DNA of 64,000 nucleotides from Rhyzopertha dominica. Lineage: Eukaryota; Arthropoda; Insecta; Coleoptera; Bostrichidae. Positions 58,901 through 64,000 of the stretch are shown in pieces. The notes below the pieces were generated by a model that was not told where the DNA came from, did no database searches, and saw only the letters and a program-made list of their open reading frames with translations. The stretch's first letter is position 1. Each line of letters begins with the position of its first letter. The position numbers and the translations under genes were made by a program. The stretch covers positions 16,512,392-16,576,391 of the forward strand of contig QCXZ01000003.1 in the NCBI GenBank assembly GCA_025024175.1. Direction: 5' to 3'.

Positions 58901-61081
58901 GTGATGTGGAATATAATTAGTGCTAGGACTGAAAGTACCAGAAGAAATAGACTTCATGTGTCCCAAAGATTCATATTCCGACAAAAATGTATTATAGGAC
59001 TGGAAGAGGTCAGGGTCACGCTTAAAACGTCGTTCTAGAGAGTTTAAAGAAGAGCTGGCGATTGATAACGACTCACCCAGGAGGGAAGCATCATCCTTAA
59101 ACATAAGAGGAACAACATAACGGCCCGTATCATCACGTTGATGCAAGCATTGATACATTTTCTCACAAATAAGATCACAAGGATCAACAGGTGGTTCAGA
59201 GAGCACTTCCTCCACTTCCCAGAATTGCTTCATAATGGTTTCGAGAGAATACGGTTCTGTGGCAACCCCACAATAACTAGAAGATGGAAGCGAATAATCA
59301 TTAGGAACTTTACCCATAATGACGTAACCAAAGATACTATTAAGAGCGATGGGTGTGCCTTGAGAAGAGGCAAACCGCCCACCGTCAAATATGTAGGGAA
59401 AAACATCAGCCCCAAGTAGAACCTCAATGCGTCCAGGTTTCTCAAAATCAGGGTCAGCTAGAATAAGTTGATCAAATTCCTCGTGCAATAAATTAGATCC
59501 CTGGACAGACGGTGTATAAGTAGTGATTTTTGGCAACACGACAGCATTAGTATGTAGAATCGGTTGCGAAGTATTGTAAGGTTTGATCGTTAAAGAAATC
59601 AAACCTGTGGAAGAAGAATTCACAGAACCCCCAATACCAGTAATAGGGCAATGACACCTCTGCACAGGAAAATGCAGACGTCGACTAAATGAACGGGTCA
59701 CGAGCGAGATCTGAGAACCAGAATCAATCAAAGCTCTGGCTTTGTGATATTGACCATTGCTATCCAAAATCAGTACGCAGGCAGTACCTAAAAGAGTTGT
59801 GGTAGACTTGGTCGATATGGAATGACATATTGGAGCTATGGAATGACTATTAGCACTAGACGTAGAAGGTTCTACAGAATCGGGAGCTGGCTTTGGCTTA
59901 TTTTGTTCCGTGTGTAGTAATGTATGATGTCGATGACCGCACAAAAAACACGATGCTTTCGAGGGACAAGCTGAAGAAGGGTGACCTCCTTTTAAACAAT
60001 TACAGCAAAGTTTGGCAGATTTAGAGAAACTGAGCCGATCTAAAGCAGATAAGGAACGAAAATCAGAACATTTATAGATGGTATGCTCATTTTTTTTGCA
60101 ATATGGACACAATTTTGCTAAGGCAGTAAGAATAGCCTTTTTTGGAACAAAGTTCGGAGACCATGATGATTTAGCATGAATAGATTTATTAAGATTAACG
60201 TTCTTACTAACGCAAGGCGAACTAGCTTGTGTCAGGGAAGCTGCTCGCACTTGTTTGTCAATGAACTCCATTAAAGTATTGAACGTTGGCAAAGTAGGAC
60301 CATCATTTTCAGTTTCAAAGTTTTTCCGTGTATTTGAATCCAAACATCTCAAAGCGATATGTAATAAAACAAAATCGTCTAAATTATTCACTGATACTGC
60401 TTTAATAGCATTAAAATTCTCCGAAAACGTTTCATGAAACTTGCTGAGTTGTTCAAACCCATCAATTTGCAAAGGCTTAAAACTGAGCATCTGATCTAAG
60501 TAACACGCAAGTTGCAATCTTTTGTTTTCATACTTCTTAACAAGAGCTTCAAAAACAACAGTATAATTAGCTTCATTTAACGGAAGGCTACGAACTATAG
60601 TAGCAGCAGGACCTGAAACTACTGAGTGCAAATAATGAAACTTATCTACATTATTTAAACTACGGTTTTCATGAATTAAACTTTTATAAGTGCCATAGAA
60701 TGTAGGCCAGGATTTAATATTACCGTCAAAAGGCACTAGTGAAATTTTAGGCAATTTAGGATTAGGGCACTTAGAAGTGGTAGATTCCAAGTTCTCGTTC
60801 TTCAAAATTTTTTCTGCATTTGATTGAATTTCAAAGTAAATGTCATCTGCGGAAGCACCAGATATATCAACATTTAACTTAACCTGGAGAGCCATAATCT
60901 TTGCTTGAATATCCTCAAACTCATTATAACTATCGTCGATTTTTGCAAATCGTACCTTGAACGATAAAACTTTAGACGGATCAGTAAGTGCTGATTTGGA
61001 CGCGTCAAGTAAATTTTGCAGCCGCAAATAAAGTCGTTCTCTGCGGTTTATTAAAATTTTCAGATCGACCTCGGAAGCCAT
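55943..61081 (-). CDS. BEL/Pao retrotransposon Gag-Pol polyprotein, complete
   Basis: A single uninterrupted 1712-codon frame, the usual size for BEL/Pao. Domain order by residue: Gag with DUF1759-like region (about 100-290); zinc knuckles CPYCKKNEHTIYKC (325-338), CCNCLKGGHPSSAC (359-372) and CFLCGHRHH; aspartic protease with DSGSQ (453) and LLGAD (555-559); reverse transcriptase with VCDITKMYRQ (Asp 786) and YIDD (862-865); RNase H with FSDAS (Asp 1038), LELCGA, WTDST (Asp 1115) and NPADLA; integrase with HHCC finger (C1380, C1383) and the triad Asp 1415, Asp 1481, Glu 1535; and a DUF5641-like C-terminus (EGDLVLIHENN...LGRVERVYPG). All catalytic residues that I looked for are present. The start is the first ATG after the leader. 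It is flanked by LTRs and looks recently active. Confidence 0.96.
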   Translation of the reverse strand: MASEVDLKILINRRERLYLRLQNLLDASKSALTDPSKVLSFKVRFAKIDDSYNEFEDIQAKIMALQVKLNVDISGASADDIYFEIQSNAEKILKNENLESTTSKCPNPKLPKISLVPFDGNIKSWPTFYGTYKSLIHENRSLNNVDKFHYLHSVVSGPAATIVRSLPLNEANYTVVFEALVKKYENKRLQLACYLDQMLSFKPLQIDGFEQLSKFHETFSENFNAIKAVSVNNLDDFVLLHIALRCLDSNTRKNFETENDGPTLPTFNTLMEFIDKQVRAASLTQASSPCVSKNVNLNKSIHAKSSWSPNFVPKKAILTALAKLCPYCKKNEHTIYKCSDFRSLSALDRLSFSKSAKLCCNCLKGGHPSSACPSKASCFLCGHRHHTLLHTEQNKPKPAPDSVEPSTSSANSHSIAPICHSISTKSTTTLLGTACVLILDSNGQYHKARALIDSGSQISLVTRSFSRRLHFPVQRCHCPITGIGGSVNSSSTGLISLTIKPYNTSQPILHTNAVVLPKITTYTPSVQGSNLLHEEFDQLILADPDFEKPGRIEVLLGADVFPYIFDGGRFASSQGTPIALNSIFGYVIMGKVPNDYSLPSSSYCGVATEPYSLETIMKQFWEVEEVLSEPPVDPCDLICEKMYQCLHQRDDTGRYVVPLMFKDDASLLGESLSIASSSLNSLERRFKRDPDLFQSYNTFLSEYESLGHMKSISSGTFSPSTNYIPHHAVFKTAGNKTKIRVVFNASSKTLSNQSLNDLWYAGPKLQPNLASILCSFRIHPIVFVCDITKMYRQILVLPEHRKFQHILWRPSPNETVKEFELLTVTYGVSSSPYLAIRTLQQLVKDEGLHFPEASKLIANCTYIDDILAGSSSVEDALKLQADLIRLLELGGFELAKWASNDTSLLDHLPPDKCDMQPFFSPEVEISLKLLGVYWDPNSDSFSYHTAPFECNHTKRSVLSCIARLYDPLGWISPVIFLAKSLMQELWKRCLEWDSVLPLDIQKVWISFITSLPLLRHVKIPRYIFASDGIDYHLVGFSDASERGYAAVVYLCVFSKNAEPKIRLLIAKSKVAPIKPLSIPRLELCGALLLAKTFKFLLSSLGECFPVKPKISAWTDSTIVLSWLCTAPHLLKTFVSNRVVQIHDILEPNLWHHVSSDENPADLACRGLLPSNISSCDLWWTGPPWLKLPCTEWPISENVPVASDNIPERKPVHSLISTVIARTEESEVLQRFSDLHSLQRITAWCLRFSNNCRKPLSRQSSAILSCVELQNALMCWVKHTQEVYFDATAATKFSKSLSSLSPFRDTLGIWRVGGRLQNSSLPYSAKHPILLPKHSHLSHLIIDYYHRSYLHVGPRTLQSLLCRTFWIIAARSVIRQRLRRCLTCLRQKAPALHPTMGNLPSSRVSQGRPFLNVGVDFGGPFPIKESTRRNAKISKAYLALFVCMATKAVHLELVSDLSTDAFLASLNRFVSRRGLCRCIYSDNGRNFLGATRYLMDVQNYILSAPHFETITNALSSQGIEWKFIPPSSPHFGGIWESGIKSAKYHVKRVVGAQAFTFEEFATLFCRIEAVLNSRPLCPISSDANEFDVLTPGHFIIGGPLLEVPEYDLTDTKLNRLSRWQLIQQSMQCFWNRWRKDYLHTLQQKSKWTKSVNNIVEGDLVLIHENNVPPLHWPLGRVERVYPGSDKVVRVVDVKTKAGVFRRPVVKLSPLPKD

Positions 61082-61710
61082 TGCAATATTTAATGAACTG
61101 ATGATAATCAGAACAAAATTGTTATTAACAATGCTCCGATATATATCTCTGTTGAAAGTGTGTATTCAAAGCAACATTTCTAAATGCAGCACAATAAACA
61201 AGTAAGAAAACGCATTCCACACTATCGCACAAGAAACGACAGTGTTGGAGACGAAAATAAATGAACAAAAACTACTGTAGATAAGCAGGTGTGTTTCTCA
61301 GTAAAATGTAGCAAATACGTATAGATATTCAAGAATTACTTGCATGTAATTACGCGAGGGCGTACAATTAGCAAGCAGTAGATAAATTATCATAAGTGAT
61401 AGATAAGTTTTGAACAGAGGCTTTATAGCCCTTATGTTTAGATGAACAGTAGGCACTGTAAATGCGGACCGAAGGACCAGAATTTTGTCGCGTAGGAGAG
61501 CGAATAGTAAGAGCAGGACTTACGTAAGTAGGTTGTAGAACAGTGGGACTGCAGGCCAAGGGGTGCAGTACTTGACTTGGTCTTGCTAGCGAAAATGGCA
61601 CGAGCGCGCACACCACGAAAGATACGGTGCAACTGGTCGTCTTCAGGAGAGACAAGGACAAAATGGTAAACGGAAAAAGGAGCAACAAAAACTGGATCCA
61701 ATATCCAACA
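61082..61710 (-). repeat. BEL 5' LTR plus leader
   Basis: On minus the LTR begins TGTTGGATATTGGATCC at 61710, next to flank CTGGT. GGGCTATAAAGCC at about 61418-61430 is a likely TATA box. No convincing TGG primer-binding site could be located (the only TGG in the inner half is TGGAATGCG at about 61216), so I give LTR and leader together. Confidence 0.85.
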
Positions 61711-63242
61711 CTGGTATTTTGCCACACGCCAGTCATTTGCAAAGTGATATATCAATATACCTGCAACACTAATATCTAAAAGGCGTGGAAGGCACAATAA
61801 CTAATTTTGAGACAAAGTAATCTAATACAGACTATTGCTATCAGGTATATTTTACGTTATTGTAAGTAGATCTAAACATACGCAGGTCATTAGGACAAAA
61901 TATAGGTCCAATAATAATATATATCTCACGTTTCCCATTATCTTACTAATGCACCTTGATGACATGATCAAATACCAAGATCAAGCAAATCGACATTTTA
62001 GTCTCTTGTCATAAATCCGTCTTCGGTTAAGCAATAAGCTGTCATTAATTTTCGCCTAATGTTCCGCATTTACTGACTGGAGTGCTTGGCATCCGCCCAG
62101 ACTAACAAGCAGTGGAAATCCAGTTTCACAGAGAGATGGCTGCGAATCGCTAGCTAACTCTGAACATCTGGGCGGAATTGAATTTTTAGATGCGAATGTA
62201 ATTTCAGCCTGAAAAGCTGCTTGTTGCTTCAGGACTCCCGATTATTCAGACGGCTGGTAGCGCGATAGGCACACATTGACGGCTAGTACGTAACCCAAAG
62301 TGCGCCCACATTTGAAGCGGCGGTGCTATCGATTTCAGGGCAACCTGCTTTTTGTAATCCAAGAGCTATTTAACTTTAAAATCTCTGCCTTTATGGAAGT
62401 AATAAGTTTGGTTCTAGTTAATTTCGAAGATATTATTTTGTGGGGAAATGGTCTGCTTTTTTCTACAATACTAGAGTTTGACTTCTAAATGAATAGCATA
62501 GAATAAAGGCATTTTTGCTACTTTCTGTTGTGCGTTTGATTAGAGCAACGTATCTTTGCAGTTAGGTAAACTTATATAAAAAATCTAAAGTATTATTAAA
62601 TATGTGGAATCGATCCATAATTAGTATGAAATGCTGAATCCAGTAGTAAAAAACCAGCGAACCCGTCCTTGGCTTCGGCTATATTTATTCCTTGAAATAA
62701 AATTAGGTTGTATTATAAAGAGTCAAAAGCTTTCTTATTAATTACATACATAAATATTAATATTAGGTTAAGTTAGATGATGATTTGGCAGCAACGGCGG
62801 GCATTTTGAGGATCATTGATCATTTTTCTGTTTTAGAAATTGCAATATTGTTATGTTGTTTTGTACTATTAGTTTGTTGTTGGCTGTTTTTTCACATTAG
62901 TAACAGTAAGCTTAATACAAGAACAGGTCAGGTTATTAACTCCATGTGATTTGTCTAGAGAGGTACAGTAAGTAAATGTGATATAAGTAGAAACAATGTG
63001 TAATATAGGATGAAAGTTGTTATTCGATAAGGTTACAAATGACAGGGAACGGTTTCTTAAAAATAAGTACCTACAGACTCATTTAGTACCTAACCGTCAC
63101 CTAGTTTCATTAAGAATTTGAGTATTATATTGTTTTATATTGGACACACCAGAGAACAGTCATAATTTATGAATAAGCTTCAAGGAATAGCTGAACCTTA
63201 GGACAAGTTAGAAGTTTTTTTTTCTATTGTAAAAAACAGGTT
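61711..63242 (+). repeat. Host-flank segment, copy 2 (beside the BEL element)
   Basis: Collinear with 48629-50160. It starts CTGGT directly after the LTR, and a 5-bp target duplication is expected for BEL/Pao, so CTGGT is the likely target. Confidence 0.95.
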
Positions 63243-63264
63243 TATATATATATATATATATATA
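63243..63264. repeat. (TA)11 microsatellite at the divergence point
   Basis: It corresponds to the 105-bp tract at 50161; sequence to the right is unrelated between the copies. Confidence 0.95.
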
Positions 63265-63765
63265 ACGTTGGATGGATTTAGCGGTCGTACTTGTTTATGT
63301 TGGGAAGTTTTGAGGGGTATTCGACCTTACGGGTTTGAAATAAGTACACTCTTTTTACATTGCATCATTACATCATCAGGGCTACTACAAAAATTACAAA
63401 GTTTAAGTAACAAATGGTTGTTTTTTTATAAACATGTTCTTACCGAATTTGAGGTTACAAAATTTAAGTTGCCAATCTTGCGAAGTTTTATGTAATAACA
63501 TTCTATATGGGTTGTTTACTTTCTGGATCAACTGGATTAACTTTTACAAAAACAATTTACCATACATTGATTTAGACGATTACAACAGATTAAAAATTCT
63601 TAAGTTAACACGTTAATATCGTTAAAATCAGTTCGAAATCACAGCCGTCAGTTTAAATTGTCAGTGTCAAACGCCACAGCCCCAACACCGTTGCCAACCT
63701 TTAAGAGAGTAAGTATCTGTTTCTGTTATTTAATGTTAATTTTGATTTATTTTTATTTTTATTAT
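63265..63765 (-). mobile_element. Penelope-like element, 3' non-coding region
   Basis: It lies between the stop of the GIY-YIG frame (63766) and the TA tract. On minus it contains CCTGATGATG and, about 50 nt on, CAAACCCGTAAGGTC, which resemble the two halves of a hammerhead (CUGAUGA core and GAAAC plus an ACC...GGU stem III) with a base missing in the GAAA. The far end is taken as the TA tract, where similarity to the other flank copy ends. Confidence 0.5.
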
Positions 63766-64000
63766 TTAAATAATGTTATCAGAAAGTAGGTAAGTATAAA
63801 TGTTACTTAATTTTTGTGTGTCTGATTTTTTGTTTATAGTATTTTTGTGTTTGTTTATTTGATACATTTCTAAAATTAGTCGTTTTTTTGTGTTACTTTC
63901 TGTTTCTAAAATTTTTATGTTTTCCCAATTTATTTCATGTTCGTTTTGTAGTGCATGTTCAGTTAATGAGCAACGGTCTCTCTTTTTTGTGATATCGCTT
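63766..64000 (-). CDS. Penelope-like element, C-terminal GIY-YIG endonuclease end (runs off the window)
   Basis: The frame entering at 63999 on minus reads SDITKKRDRCSLTEHALQNE and then HEINWENIKILETESNTKKR, LILEMYQINKHKNTINKKSD before a TAA at 63766. The pattern S-x-TEHxxxxxHxxxWxNxxILxxExxxxxRxxxEMxxI is the C-terminal half of the GIY-YIG nuclease domain of Penelope-like retroelements, including its conserved histidines and the catalytic-type Glu of RLILEM. The nuclease nicks DNA to prime reverse transcription. The GIY-YIG motif itself and the RT lie beyond the window. No stop interrupts the 78 codons seen. Confidence 0.8.
   Translation of the reverse strand, partial: SDITKKRDRCSLTEHALQNEHEINWENIKILETESNTKKRLILEMYQINKHKNTINKKSDTQKLSNIYTYLLSDNII

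Larger units (their letters stand above)
53370..61710 (-). mobile_element. Tandem BEL/Pao array: complete copy joined through a shared LTR to a truncated copy
   Basis: Order on minus: LTR and leader, complete gag-pol, polypurine-like site, LTR and leader, truncated gag-protease. The two LTR-gag blocks are 5952 bp apart with no indel over 2.39 kb. Such LTR-internal-LTR-internal arrays arise by homologous exchange between LTRs of neighbouring or allelic copies. Confidence 0.9.

Overview
This window looks like nuclear DNA of an insect or closely related arthropod. It is AT-rich, has no dense coding, and holds many transposon families typical of arthropods: BEL/Pao and Ty3/gypsy LTR elements, Jockey-like LINEs, a Penelope-like element, hAT, pogo/Tigger, mariner-like DDE relics, a tyrosine-recombinase element and foldback MITEs. 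Scattered single N bases show a draft assembly. I could not name any conserved host gene with confidence. Two short exon-like segments (15950-16083 and 47649-47680, each beside a GC-rich patch) and one unknown C-terminal-looking segment (45588-45753, minus) are the only host-gene candidates.

Layout. 1-5.7 kb: pogo/Tigger transposase relic and two LINE fragments. 7.3-9.5 kb: a nested stack, in which a hAT element with perfect terminal repeats and a perfect 8-bp target duplication carries a 634-bp palindromic MITE inside it and sits in an older foldback. 10-15 kb: LINE graveyard, with a duplicated endonuclease region on plus, an RT plus C-terminal part on minus and another RT piece on plus. 15.2-16.1 kb: GC-rich patch with a candidate first exon. 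16.5-17.5 kb: a short hammerhead-ribozyme element and a mariner-like relic. 17.5-26 kb: mostly anonymous sequence with a Ty3/gypsy LTR, its primer site and a broken gag at 22.6-23.4 kb. 26.9-28.6 kb: a DNA element with CCCACACAGCACA ends. 31.5-31.9 kb: a second hammerhead element flanked by a perfect 13-bp direct repeat. 32-48 kb: further relics.

48.6-63.3 kb is the most informative part. A complete BEL/Pao element on minus has an open 1712-residue gag-pol. It shares a central LTR with a second copy truncated in the protease region. About 1.5 kb of host flank is present twice, 13082 bp apart: once without and once directly beside the element. Both repeat pairs keep a constant offset and I saw no difference on reading. 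This is what unequal exchange between the LTRs of two young copies would give; an assembly join of two haplotypes would look the same. From 63265 the second copy of the flank leaves the first, at a TA microsatellite, and the 3' end of a Penelope-like element follows.

The best candidates for something little described are the two short elements (about 266 and 344 bp) that combine a type I hammerhead with a loopless self-complementary stem III and 13-14 bp target-site-like repeats. They fit non-autonomous retroelements of the Penelope/retrozyme kind.
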